Shown here piece after piece: positions 42,522 to 51,104 of a DNA stretch of 64,000 nucleotides. The position numbers and the translations under genes are program-made. Origin of the DNA: Lachnospiraceae bacterium (GTDB lineage: Bacteria; Bacillota; Clostridia; Lachnospirales; Lachnospiraceae); the NCBI GenBank assembly GCA_014799465.1, contig JAAVHZ010000051.1, positions 1 through 64,000 of the forward strand, given 5' to 3'. Position 1 is the first letter of the stretch. The number at the start of each line of letters is the position of its first letter. The notes under the pieces were generated by a model. It made no database searches. It worked only from the letters and a program-made list of their open reading frames with translations, and had not been told where the DNA came from.

Positions 42522-43646
42522 TTATGTAAGCTGCACCATATATGCCATTGTGTCAAATCCGCAATCCCTTATAATATCCATAATTCTATTATAATCCTTA
42601 TCAGAATGTTCCACAATCTTACTATAATAATGCATTATTTCCACCTGATTTTCTAAACTAAGTTCCCCATATCTCCTAATACACATCACATCCATTGCCT
42701 TAATTATACTATATGACGCACACATCATTACCGCCATTTCAAATATATCCCTGCCAGTGACACACTCCTTTAAATGTCTGAAAATAAAATATGTTACATA
42801 ATTTTCATACTGATAATTATAACCCTCCAATATATCTTCATTATCTGTAAATCCGGTATTTTCATTTTCCAGATACTCCCGCATCAAATCTACTGACATA
42901 CTGTCATGATTTCTGCCAATACAGATTGCACCATATACATTTAAAAGTGCTGACAATATCTGTTTCTTAATTTCTGTATTTTCTATCAAAACAGAATCAG
43001 GTATCAGCTCTGACAGCTCCATTATACCATTCTGATTCTTAAGGCTCATAACAAACTCCATGCATACATCAAAATCTTTATCCGTTGAACTGCATATATT
43101 ATCTGCTGCAAACAAAATCATTACCAGTCTTTTTTTCCATGATATTCTTTTTTCATTTACAATATTTATAAACACTTCCTCCAACATGTCCATAAAAATA
43201 TCTCTATCTGAAACTACTGTCTCCGGCTGTACACCATCATCATATTTTTCAAACTTTATCCCATCTTTTTCATTCAGCATAAGTCTCGCCGCCTCAGGGC
43301 ATGACAGGTTAAGGAAAGCTTCCATAACATTTCCCTTTACACTGATTTTCCTCGGATAAGCAGAACATGTGCTGCTAAGTGCATCTTCTCCCATACAGAT
43401 GTAAATGTCACAAGTATTTTTAGAATTCAGAAAAGGACATCTGCTGCCATCAGGTACAAATATACTTTCTCCATTATATGATACAAGTCTTTCCTGAAAT
43501 CTTTCTTTAAGAACTCCACTATGTTCTCTATACTTTTTTACTGACTTATCATCTATTATAATTCTCCATCCGTCACAACAGGTATCGCTGCACTTTCCTG
43601 CTATACATTTAAACTTTTTATAATAAGAAGGAATCTTAACCTGCAT
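42522..43646 (-). CDS. FliB-type flagellin lysine-N-methylase
   Basis: The N-terminal Cys-rich segment (CIAGKCSDTCCDGWRIIID) and further cysteines in CPFLNSKNTCDIYICMG, STCSAYPR and LSCPEAARLML are the hallmark of the FliB family, which methylates lysines of flagellin. The 374-residue length fits. No flagellin gene is present in this window, so the substrate must be encoded elsewhere or be different. Transcribed alone. Confidence 0.8.
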   Translation of the reverse strand: MQVKIPSYYKKFKCIAGKCSDTCCDGWRIIIDDKSVKKYREHSGVLKERFQERLVSYNGESIFVPDGSRCPFLNSKNTCDIYICMGEDALSSTCSAYPRKISVKGNVMEAFLNLSCPEAARLMLNEKDGIKFEKYDDGVQPETVVSDRDIFMDMLEEVFINIVNEKRISWKKRLVMILFAADNICSSTDKDFDVCMEFVMSLKNQNGIMELSELIPDSVLIENTEIKKQILSALLNVYGAICIGRNHDSMSVDLMREYLENENTGFTDNEDILEGYNYQYENYVTYFIFRHLKECVTGRDIFEMAVMMCASYSIIKAMDVMCIRRYGELSLENQVEIMHYYSKIVEHSDKDYNRIMDIIRDCGFDTMAYMVQLT

Positions 43647-43762
43647 ATATTCACCTCATTACTGCCTCTGCTTAAGTCAGCTTTAACGTTCCGCCAATCT
43701 GTCCCAAAAGTCTTTATTATTTGTCATACCTCTTCTTCAATCCGTTTAAAACTTATAAAGTT

Positions 43763-44020
43763 TCATCTACGAAATGCAGAAAACAGCCCTCTCTTCTCAT
43801 AAGGTTCCCTTATTATGGACACTACTTCATATCCGCTCTCTGCAATAACATCCTTCAGTTTCTTTTCATCTATATCACTTTCTGTAATAATAACTGTCTG
43901 CTTTTTTGTATGTGAAGATGTCACCTTTTTCACCGAAAACGTATTCCTTACTGCTTCATTAACATGTGCCTCGCACATGCCGCAGGCCATACCTTCTACT
44001 CCTACTGTAAGTTTAATCAT
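43763..44020 (-). CDS. Heavy-metal-associated (CopZ-like) protein
   Basis: An 85-residue protein with the HMA fold, VGVEGMACGMCEAHVNEAVR, where GMxCxxC binds copper or another soft metal. The C-terminal tail EPYEKRGLFSAFRR is an extra beyond the typical 68-residue chaperone. No copper ATPase is adjacent. It lies alone beside a repeat cluster. Confidence 0.85.
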   Translation of the reverse strand: MIKLTVGVEGMACGMCEAHVNEAVRNTFSVKKVTSSHTKKQTVIITESDIDEKKLKDVIAESGYEVVSIIREPYEKRGLFSAFRR

Positions 44021-44058
44021 AATGCACCTCTTTTACAATTCACTCTCAATAAAATCTC

Positions 44059-44104
44059 TTTATTCCCGCGAGCAACGAGCCAAGTGACTGCTTGCAGACA
44101 TTTG
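44059..44104. repeat. Dispersed 46-bp repeat, copy 2 (inverted)
   Basis: Reverse-complement match to 14659-14704 with two mismatches. It lies between two minus-strand genes. Confidence 0.8.
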
Positions 44105-44117
44105 GCGACTGCCGCGA

Positions 44118-44190
44118 GGGTCAAATACCCCGCATCTTGCTGCTTTACAAATTTGATGCCCCGTCAGCTTGCTGCGGAGTATTTGACTCC
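44118..44190. repeat. Long inverted repeat next to the dispersed repeat
   Basis: Arms at 44118-44134 and 44173-44190 (core TCAAATAC/GTATTTGA plus GC-rich CCGCA/TGCGG) are nearly perfect complements around a 38-base loop. It starts just past the stop of the ABC permease and may end that transcript, although no T run follows. With 44059-44104 it looks like one composite intergenic element. Confidence 0.7.
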
Positions 44191-44205
44191 TGCCTATTTC
44201 AGAAA

Positions 44206-46599
44206 TTACTCCATGTTCTTTAGTGCCTCATTCATTGAAATCTTCTTTATCCTCCTGAAATCAAAAATCATAACAATCAGATATCCTATTAAGACAAACC
44301 CAAACATCTTAACATATCCTACCGGTTTAATTGTGTATGTAAACCATCCGCTGTAACTGAACATAATCAATTTCCATGCCTCATTCATAACCAAAGCTCC
44401 CAAAACAACACTGACAGCATCCGCTATAATCAGAATAATGGTAGTCGAAAAAAGATAAAGATTTGCTATTTCTATATTATCATATCCCAATATTTTAGTC
44501 ATGGATATTGCATTTTCGTTCTTCTCAATAATAATCTTAGTAAGAAGATAAATCAATACTGCCGACAAAAGAACACACAGGAACTGGAAATACTGCATAT
44601 AAGAACCCATTGAATGTTCCAGTTGGTCACACATCTTAGTAATATCCCTCTCCGTAATCACAGTTGCAATGCTTTCTTCCTCAATGTCTGTAATTTCCGA
44701 ATCAGACATATATCCACTGAATTCCCCCTCATCCAAATCAAATACAGAACCATAATGTTGTATCGGCATAAAGATGGCAATACTTTGACATTTCTCATAA
44801 ATTCCCACAACTTCAAACTGATACTGCCTGTTCTCATACCTTTCATCAAGAGAAATGGTATCTCCCACTTCCAGAGAATACTTATCACTGAAAGGTTCTG
44901 AAATATACACTTCACCTTCTTTTAATGATTTCAAATCAGCAATACTTACATACCTGCTGTCTTCTGAAATTCCATATACCGAAACCTCTTCATCCAATGA
45001 ATCACCTTTTTTTTGCAGCGATTTCATGCTGAATTTCTCAGCATCTTCATTTTCTGTATCAAGCACATTATCTTCGTATGACTTAAGCACATATTGATAC
45101 TTTGCAAACATCATATCCGCAGCATTTTCTTTGTAAAATTCAAGAGTATCAGGCATTCCGACTGCCATTGCAAGCATTACCATAATAAAGAAAATACCGG
45201 CAAAAAGAATGATATAATTCGGAATATTCTGGAATATAATACGCAGACGAAACCTGTTTAAAAATTTCCATCTCGGAAGTCGCATTGCTTTCTTACGTTT
45301 CGTTTTCTTTAAATCATGTCTCAAAAACTGCAAAGGTGTATGCTGCATCATTTTAATAATAACAGCAAGATTTACAACAAATATCAGTACCACCGGAATA
45401 AAAGTTGTCTTAAAAAAAGCATCGGGATTCCATATTGTTTCATAGGTTGGAAGGCTATAACTGTTATAGTACATGGATACCACTACATTTTTAAATACAG
45501 AATAACCAAGCACATTTCCAATGCCTGCCGCAATTAACGTCACAATTACCGGCATGGAAATGTAATGCAGAATCAGTTCTCCTTTGCTATATCCGGAAGC
45601 ACGAAGTGTACCGATAGTCTGTGATTCTTTTGCTATTGTGTTGCTTATCGTAACCGCAAAAATAAAGGCAATAATAACGATTAAGATATCAAGAAGAACA
45701 CCGCCCATTGCTTCATCAGAGCCCATATCATCTGTTGCAAAGTTTATGGCTGAATTCGCATACCTCGGAATATAATCCTCAATTTCATTATCGTTTGCAA
45801 CGGTCTGCGTGAGCAGTGCCTTTAAGAAATCATCCGAAAGTCTCTTTTCTTCCTTTTCATCTTTAGGTTCATTCTCATACTTCCATGCATATGTATACCG
45901 GATAACCGAATTTAAGCGGTCAAATCCACTCTCTGTCACCATAGCCACATCAAATTTCAAAGCGTCAAAGATAAAATCTGTATTCTTTTCATGAAGTGTT
46001 GAATAATTTGCATATGCAATCAATCCGACGACTTTGTAAGACTGTCCTCCTACTGTAATGGTATCTCCCACTTTAATTCCGGCATTATCTGCATGCATAC
46101 GGTCAACCGCAATTTCATCTTCCGTATCAGGAAAACTCCCCTCCATAAGGCATGCCAGATTTATCACTTCTGTTTTTGCATAAACTCTTACAGTTCCATC
46201 AGCCACACCATCATTATTATTATCTTCTTCTTCATTTCGGCAAAAGTTTTCATACAACTGTACCGGAACAGCTTTAAAGTCTGAATTGTCCAATTCTTCT
46301 TTAGATTTATCAAGATAATACTGCTTAATATCTGCCTTTTCTCCCGACCTGATTGCCGAAAGCAGTTCCTCATCTGCCTTATGATTCAGTTCAAAATGGC
46401 CATCTTCCAACTTGTATTTTGACACTCCCTGTTCTGCTGCTGTCATCATACTTTCATTTGCAACATACATTCCCGATACAAATCCGATGGTAAGAATCAG
46501 AAAAAGGCTTACCACAAGATACTTTCTCCAGTCACCCAAAAGTTCTCTGAGAATTCTCTTTAAAAGCGGATTTCTCACTTTCTTCTTATCTTTTTTCAT
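44206..46599 (-). CDS. Large FtsX-type ABC transporter permease
   Basis: Starting from the ATG at 46599 (an in-frame TTG at 46623 also exists, and AAAGG is 14 bases away), the protein is about 797 residues. It has an N-terminal membrane segment (YLVVSLFLILTIGFVSG), a large extracytoplasmic region (about 50-300), then three segments forming an FtsX unit. A second FtsX unit follows at about 480-797 with its own extracytoplasmic domain. This duplicated layout is typical of exporters of peptides or lipids and of lipoprotein-release-like systems. The ATPase is encoded upstream at 46657. Substrate unknown. Confidence 0.85.
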   Translation of the reverse strand: MKKDKKKVRNPLLKRILRELLGDWRKYLVVSLFLILTIGFVSGMYVANESMMTAAEQGVSKYKLEDGHFELNHKADEELLSAIRSGEKADIKQYYLDKSKEELDNSDFKAVPVQLYENFCRNEEEDNNNDGVADGTVRVYAKTEVINLACLMEGSFPDTEDEIAVDRMHADNAGIKVGDTITVGGQSYKVVGLIAYANYSTLHEKNTDFIFDALKFDVAMVTESGFDRLNSVIRYTYAWKYENEPKDEKEEKRLSDDFLKALLTQTVANDNEIEDYIPRYANSAINFATDDMGSDEAMGGVLLDILIVIIAFIFAVTISNTIAKESQTIGTLRASGYSKGELILHYISMPVIVTLIAAGIGNVLGYSVFKNVVVSMYYNSYSLPTYETIWNPDAFFKTTFIPVVLIFVVNLAVIIKMMQHTPLQFLRHDLKKTKRKKAMRLPRWKFLNRFRLRIIFQNIPNYIILFAGIFFIMVMLAMAVGMPDTLEFYKENAADMMFAKYQYVLKSYEDNVLDTENEDAEKFSMKSLQKKGDSLDEEVSVYGISEDSRYVSIADLKSLKEGEVYISEPFSDKYSLEVGDTISLDERYENRQYQFEVVGIYEKCQSIAIFMPIQHYGSVFDLDEGEFSGYMSDSEITDIEEESIATVITERDITKMCDQLEHSMGSYMQYFQFLCVLLSAVLIYLLTKIIIEKNENAISMTKILGYDNIEIANLYLFSTTIILIIADAVSVVLGALVMNEAWKLIMFSYSGWFTYTIKPVGYVKMFGFVLIGYLIVMIFDFRRIKKISMNEALKNME

Positions 46600-46656
46600 T
46601 TTTATAACCACACCCTTTCTCAATATGCCGGTTCAAATCTAAACACTAATTTGTGA

Positions 46657-47373
46657 TTACCACTCCAAATCTGCAGCCGAAATTTTATCTGCATTGATTA
46701 TATTATGACGAACATTTCCATCATGAAGTTTTATTATATGATCTGCCATATTTTTAATCGCTTCATTATGTGTGACCATAATAACTGTATTTCCATACTT
46801 TACATTAACATCTTCAATCAACTTTAATATTTCCTTTGACGTATTATAATCAAGTGCACCAGTAGGTTCATCACAAAGTAAGATATCAGGATTTTTGACG
46901 ATTGCACGCCCAATAGAAACACGCTGCTGCTGCCCTCCTGATAACTGGTTGGGAAGCTTGTATCTGTGGTCATAAAGCCCAAGTGTATTTAAAAGCTCAT
47001 CAATATCAAGAGGGGCATCTGACAGATATGCCCCAACCTCTATATTTTCCTTCACATTTAGATTCCCTATCAGATTATACATCTGAAAAACATACCCCAG
47101 ATGTTTTCTGCGATACTGTGTCAGCCTCTTTTCACCTAAATCTTCCAGTTTGTCACCATTTATGGATATATATCCGGAATCAGCACTGTCTATTCCGCCG
47201 ATTATGTTGAGTAGTGTAGATTTTCCGGAACCGGAAGGTCCTAAAAGTACACAAAACTCTCCTTTTGCAACTGAAAATTTCATTCCGCGGAGCACTTCCT
47301 GACGAGTTTCCCCACTTCCAAATCCTTTCTTTAAATCTACAATTTCCAAAAATCTTCTTTCTTCATCTGACAT
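46657..47373 (-). CDS. ABC transporter ATP-binding protein
   Basis: Walker [11 protein letters not shown]-loop VFQMYNL, signature [14 protein letters not shown], Walker [13 protein letters not shown] and H-loop VTHN are all intact in 238 residues. It belongs to the MacB/LolD-like ATPases that pair with FtsX-type permeases, here the gene 57 bases downstream. Together they form an exporter. Confidence 0.95.
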   Translation of the reverse strand: MSDEERRFLEIVDLKKGFGSGETRQEVLRGMKFSVAKGEFCVLLGPSGSGKSTLLNIIGGIDSADSGYISINGDKLEDLGEKRLTQYRRKHLGYVFQMYNLIGNLNVKENIEVGAYLSDAPLDIDELLNTLGLYDHRYKLPNQLSGGQQQRVSIGRAIVKNPDILLCDEPTGALDYNTSKEILKLIEDVNVKYGNTVIMVTHNEAIKNMADHIIKLHDGNVRHNIINADKISAADLEW

Positions 47374-47406
47374 TTTACATCCAACCTCCCTAAAAATCTT
47401 TCTATA

Positions 47407-47958
47407 TCAACCGGCAACCGTAAGCCGGTCAACGGATCTTCCTTCGGCAAACTTCTCAGTGTAAACATCCGTACATTTTTTGTACTTCGCAAAAATCATT
47501 CGTGCTTTTTCTTCATTGCCGTAAACCTTCCAACATCCGGTTAGTTTACTGCCCTGCGCCCTGTTTTCTATAAAACCATTTACATCCTCCGGCGGATAGC
47601 CAAGAAACAGTCCGATTTCATGAGGGAACTCTCCGCACTCTTTCATTTTCCTGACAAGCCGGGCTATACAGCGTTCCGGCATTTCCGTTTCATATCCTCT
47701 TTCTTTAAGTAACCTGCAGACAAAATCATTCTTTAAATCACGTGAGAGATGGGAAATGCGGTAGACATACACTAACGCACGGTCATTCTGAAACTTAAGC
47801 GGCAGCACCCGCAGACCTTTCTTCCCCAGCAAATGGTTCCAATGCCTTACTGTATCCCTCATCTCACCTGCATCTGTAAAAGAGCAGGAAAACATATTTC
47901 CGGTTTTCATTCCCGCAAGTGTAGGGGAACAGTGCTTTATTATTATATCTTCTGACAT
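47407..47958 (-). CDS. DUF3793 family protein
   Basis: AAAGGAG five bases before the ATG at 47958 sets the start, though the frame is open further upstream. The 183 residues (HCSPTLAGMKTGNMFSC, FPHEIGLFLGYPPEDVNGFI, GCWKVYGNEEKA) match DUF3793. In Clostridia this family often travels with flavodoxin and ferrous iron transport genes, which suggests an iron-related role. Here the upstream region holds three conserved palindromes that could bind an iron-responsive repressor. The leader from the promoter is about 275 bases. Confidence 0.85.
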   Translation of the reverse strand: MSEDIIIKHCSPTLAGMKTGNMFSCSFTDAGEMRDTVRHWNHLLGKKGLRVLPLKFQNDRALVYVYRISHLSRDLKNDFVCRLLKERGYETEMPERCIARLVRKMKECGEFPHEIGLFLGYPPEDVNGFIENRAQGSKLTGCWKVYGNEEKARMIFAKYKKCTDVYTEKFAEGRSVDRLTVAG

Positions 47959-48109
47959 TTTTTCTCCTTTCTGCCTCTCTGTAATACTTTTTAATGTGGC
48001 AATAGAATTGGTGTTGAAATGTGCAAACTTTACATTCTGTCTGTTTATTTCATTTAATTTGTGGTTCACCTTTACTTTATTATTGCACTTATATATCTTT
48101 TTTATTTTA

Positions 48110-48228
48110 GTTAGTTATGTCTAACCAACCGATAAAAAAATATGCACTTCTTTCGTGCTCTTTTGAGTTAGTATCGACTAACGCATTATTTTAATAAATG
48201 CGGCTTTCTTGTGTTAGTAGCCGCTAAC
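48110..48228 (-). promoter_or_regulatory. Three GTTAG-N6-CTAAC operators upstream of the DUF3793 gene
   Basis: Sites at 48110-48125, 48167-48182 and 48213-48228 are each 16 bp and share GTTAGT at one end and CTAAC at the other. Their centres vary (TATGT, ATCGA, AGCCG). Site 3 is about 10 bases downstream of the -10 box and the other two are deeper in the leader. They resemble TTAGG-type sites of DtxR-family metalloregulators, an analogy only. Confidence 0.7.
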
Positions 48229-48237
48229 TCTTTAATA

Positions 48238-48267
48238 AGTATACCCCTTTTACATTGTTTTTGTCAA
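48238..48267 (-). promoter_or_regulatory. Promoter of the DUF3793 gene
   Basis: Minus-strand TTGACA (48267-48262), 18-base spacer, TATACT (48243-48238). Confidence 0.7.
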
Positions 48268-48305
48268 TAGTATATAATTCCATTTTTTGACAGAATGATA
48301 ACTCA

Positions 48306-49019
48306 TCATGTAAAATCCATAACCTTTTCCGAAAGTGGCCGTTCCGCATCCACATAATATTTGCTTAGATTATTTTCGTCCACATAAACATCAATTTCAC
48401 TTCCTATACCGAAAACATTGCTTGGATCTGTCCAGAGGTTTTCGCTTTTAAAGCGAACCGTACAACCTGTATTATAATTATACCATGTACAATAAATAAT
48501 ATAAGGATTTTGCCCATTAACAGCCAAACTTGTGTTCAAACTAATTTCTCCAACTGTAGCATGCAAAACACGTCCTTTTTCAAGCAGACGTTTTTTCTGT
48601 AAGATTTTCTTAATCGAAAAACATAATGGAATGACACCTACGCAAAAACTTACTATTCCCATAATTGACAACGTTATGACTACGATATAAAAATTTGAAT
48701 TCGTTTCCACTCTTCCCGGATTTTTAGGATCACATAAAAGATCTATGCTCTTACCAACATACATGTTACTACTATATTCATTCAATCTAACCATCTCATA
48801 TGTCTGACCCTTAAATGTGTATGTAACAAAAACCTGATGATGTGCGTCTCCATCATTGTCATAGCGAGTATTAATATCTTCAATTTTTGCGGTAATGCTT
48901 ACAGCTGACTTCCTGAACTGTATTCCTCTGACAAATACCCAGACTGCACATAAGATTACTGCAATCCCTACTACTGCAAATATTGAAAAACAAACTATCG
49001 GAACCATCTTTTTCTTCAT
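48306..49019 (-). CDS. DUF3592 membrane protein
   Basis: A 237-residue protein with membrane segments at about 7-30 and 110-135. The extracytoplasmic part between them (AKIEDINTRYDNDGDAHHQVFVTYTFKGQTYEM, IDLLCDPKNPGRVE) is the DUF3592 signature, and a second half-repeat follows the second segment. Function unknown. Monocistronic, with a 92-base gap to its upstream neighbour. Confidence 0.8.
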   Translation of the reverse strand: MKKKMVPIVCFSIFAVVGIAVILCAVWVFVRGIQFRKSAVSITAKIEDINTRYDNDGDAHHQVFVTYTFKGQTYEMVRLNEYSSNMYVGKSIDLLCDPKNPGRVETNSNFYIVVITLSIMGIVSFCVGVIPLCFSIKKILQKKRLLEKGRVLHATVGEISLNTSLAVNGQNPYIIYCTWYNYNTGCTVRFKSENLWTDPSNVFGIGSEIDVYVDENNLSKYYVDAERPLSEKVMDFT

Positions 49020-49112
49020 TTATGTAATGTCTCCTTTCAATTCCCTCTCTTTTTACCTTACCTCAAAAAAGTCAGAGACGCAAGTATCTTTCGCAAAAAA
49101 TATAGGTGTCAT

Positions 49113-49961
49113 CTATTTTATTATCATTACAATCAAGGTTAATGCCATATAAAACCAAATACCTTTATTGCTGAATATTTCTTTCATTGTGCCTTTTTTA
49201 ATAAAAAATGACTCACCATCTATAACCACTTTCTTCTTATTTACTATAAACATAATTAAACCTATTACACCCGATAACATTAACAGCATTGAATAAATAC
49301 CTGTCACAATCATTGAGATATTTAATAATGATTGTATTATTACACTACCAAAAAAATTCGACAATGCATGCATAAATATTACCAATTTAATATTGCCCGT
49401 TTTTACCATTAAATATGACCATATCATACCTAAAATAAAAGTATATATAATATGAGGAACTCCTAAGGACACACCATGTACAATACCAAAACAGAATGAA
49501 GAAACCAGCATATAAAATCCTTCTCCATATTTCAACAGCTTATCTGCAAGTATTTTTCTAAACACAATTTCTTCTATTATAGGATTAAATATCAGTAACA
49601 TAAAGAGCATATATAATGATGTTGCATTTATATCTGCCGAAGTATTATCTGCACCTAAGACTGTTGATATATTAACCATCACACTCAAAACCATTATAGC
49701 AGTGAATTGCAATAAAAAACTCAATCCTATAGTTCTTAATGAAATTTTCTTCTTTTCATATTTCTGAACAGATACCTTTTTTGTAATCAAAACAAACATC
49801 CCAAGACCAATTACATATAAAACTACTAAACCAAGCAGTGATTTTAAAGAATCTGCAATAGGAATATATTCCTCCAGAAAATAAGAATACATCCAATATA
49901 TACCAAACATAATTGCAATTCCAAATGTTGTCCTTCCCAGATCTTTAGTTTTATCACACAT
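49113..49961 (-). CDS. CPBP family intramembrane metalloprotease
   Basis: The start at 49961 follows GGAGG by 8 bases. The 282-residue multi-pass protein has the CPBP/Abi motifs EEIVFRKIL, FGIVHGVSLG and FMHALSNF, in which Glu-Glu, His and His/Asn form the active site. Members process prenylated proteins, bacteriocin precursors or protect against them. Its ATG is 8 bases inside the DUF3021 gene, so it works with the LytTR system. Confidence 0.88.
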   Translation of the reverse strand: MCDKTKDLGRTTFGIAIMFGIYWMYSYFLEEYIPIADSLKSLLGLVVLYVIGLGMFVLITKKVSVQKYEKKKISLRTIGLSFLLQFTAIMVLSVMVNISTVLGADNTSADINATSLYMLFMLLIFNPIIEEIVFRKILADKLLKYGEGFYMLVSSFCFGIVHGVSLGVPHIIYTFILGMIWSYLMVKTGNIKLVIFMHALSNFFGSVIIQSLLNISMIVTGIYSMLLMLSGVIGLIMFIVNKKKVVIDGESFFIKKGTMKEIFSNKGIWFYMALTLIVMIIK

Positions 49962-50394
49962 TTTTCCTACCTCCATTTTGGTACTCTTTAAGTTTCGCAG
50001 TGTACTTTTTTCCTCTTATCAGATGCTCTATTTCAAACAAAACTATAGAAATCACTCCACACCCAATAAATATCCCGACAAATTTAATATAAGTACTTAT
50101 TACATCCAATTTTGTTATCCAGCAAAATGCTATTGAGCATATAAAAGTTATTATCGAAAAAGGTACAATGAATATACAAACCCTTTTTACATCTGTCATT
50201 TGTTTAAATATGCATGTTCCAAATGCAAATTCCATCAAAATTCCACCTATGACTGCAAGCAGTAATAACTCCGCTAAACGTCTGATTGGAATTGTTTCTA
50301 CACCCCTTGATAAACTAATTATAGTAAAGCAAACCACCATAATTGCAAAGGTACCTGCAATCTGACCGGGTACATTTTTTAAAAATTTTTTCAT
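49954..50394 (-). CDS. DUF3021 membrane protein, probable partner of the LytTR regulator
   Basis: A 146-residue protein with four membrane segments, typical of DUF3021. DUF3021 genes commonly follow a LytTR regulator and belong to LytTR regulatory systems, in which a membrane protein restrains the DNA-binding protein. The ATG touches the regulator's stop codon (shared base 50394). Confidence 0.8.
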   Translation of the reverse strand: MKKFLKNVPGQIAGTFAIMVVCFTIISLSRGVETIPIRRLAELLLLAVIGGILMEFAFGTCIFKQMTDVKRVCIFIVPFSIITFICSIAFCWITKLDVISTYIKFVGIFIGCGVISIVLFEIEHLIRGKKYTAKLKEYQNGGRKNV

Positions 50395-50852
50395 TATCGT
50401 TTACCTCCTAATCCTAATTTTTCTTTCAATACCGGTGCATATTGGCGGGATATATATAGTTTTTCGTTATTGTCCATTGTGGCAAGTATTTTGCCTCCAA
50501 AATCCGGTTTCAATGAATGTATTCTATTTATATTTACTATACAAGACTTAGATATTCTAATATAATCCAGAACATTATACTTTTCCTCTATTTCATATAA
50601 TTTACAACCTAATTCATAAACATTATCAGATGTATAACCAAATGTCTTTCTATCTACCGATTCAATATACAGAATATCATTTATGCCTAAGTTATATAGT
50701 TTTCCTTCAGAACTCCCAATAAAATTATTTTCAATTTCATCCAGATGCTCAACAAACTCAATAAGTTTATTTACCTGCTCATTCTTTTCTTTATATTCAA
50801 CAGTTACTTTTGTTTTTTCTATATGTCGATTCTGAATAAGTTTTAAAAGCAT
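50394..50852 (-). CDS. LytTR-family transcriptional regulator
   Basis: A 152-residue protein with a C-terminal LytTR DNA-binding domain (NDILYIESVDRKTFGYTSDNVYEL, FIRISKSCIVNINRIHSL-type segment, KLYISRQYAPVLKEKLG). The N-terminal 45 residues have no receiver domain. It is a one-component regulator probably controlled by the membrane proteins encoded downstream, and an activator-type direct repeat precedes its own promoter. Confidence 0.9.
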   Translation of the reverse strand: MLLKLIQNRHIEKTKVTVEYKEKNEQVNKLIEFVEHLDEIENNFIGSSEGKLYNLGINDILYIESVDRKTFGYTSDNVYELGCKLYEIEEKYNVLDYIRISKSCIVNINRIHSLKPDFGGKILATMDNNEKLYISRQYAPVLKEKLGLGGKR

Positions 50853-50875
50853 ACCCTAATCTCCTTTCTGCAGCA

Positions 50876-50903
50876 ATTATAACAATTATTTTATCTGTAT
50901 CAA
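50876..50903 (-). promoter_or_regulatory. Promoter of the LytTR operon
   Basis: Minus-strand TTGATA (50903-50898), 16-base spacer, TATAAT (50881-50876) preceded by TGT, an extended -10. Confidence 0.7.
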
Positions 50904-50912
50904 TAACTTCTG

Positions 50913-50948
50913 ACATAAGTTGCATTTACAGCTACATAAGCTGCATTT
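50913..50948 (-). promoter_or_regulatory. Direct-repeat LytTR-type binding site
   Basis: ACATAAGTTGCATTT (50913-50927) and ACATAAGCTGCATTT (50934-50948) differ at one base and start 21 bases apart, two helical turns. LytTR proteins bind direct repeats with this period. The pair lies 10 bases upstream of the -35 box, the place for an activator of the LytTR operon. It could also act on the divergent efflux genes. Confidence 0.6.
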
Positions 50949-51025
50949 TTTATCCTATTGTCCTACCCATATACTTTTTCACATATTTTTAACAATTTAA
51001 CTCTATCATATTTTGTTAAATATAG

Positions 51026-51031
51026 TATAAT
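51026..51031 (+). promoter_or_regulatory. -10 box of the efflux operon
   Basis: TATAAT 74 bases before the first adaptor gene, with no good -35 sequence at 17 bases. This suggests activator dependence. Confidence 0.45.
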
Positions 51032-51104
51032 GGTAGCGTTATAAGTCCGTGTACTGCCGGATATATATTTAAGAATATTATGTGGTACAGAAAAGAGGAA
51101 AAAC

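Noticed and set aside
47959-48069. 37-residue N-terminal extension of the DUF3793 protein
   Set aside because: A strong AAAGGAG site sits five bases before the internal ATG, and the extension has no family support.
48110-48228. CRISPR-like array from the three GTTAG palindromes
   Set aside because: Units are only 16 bp with variable centres and unequal spacing (57 and 46 bases), and no cas genes are present.
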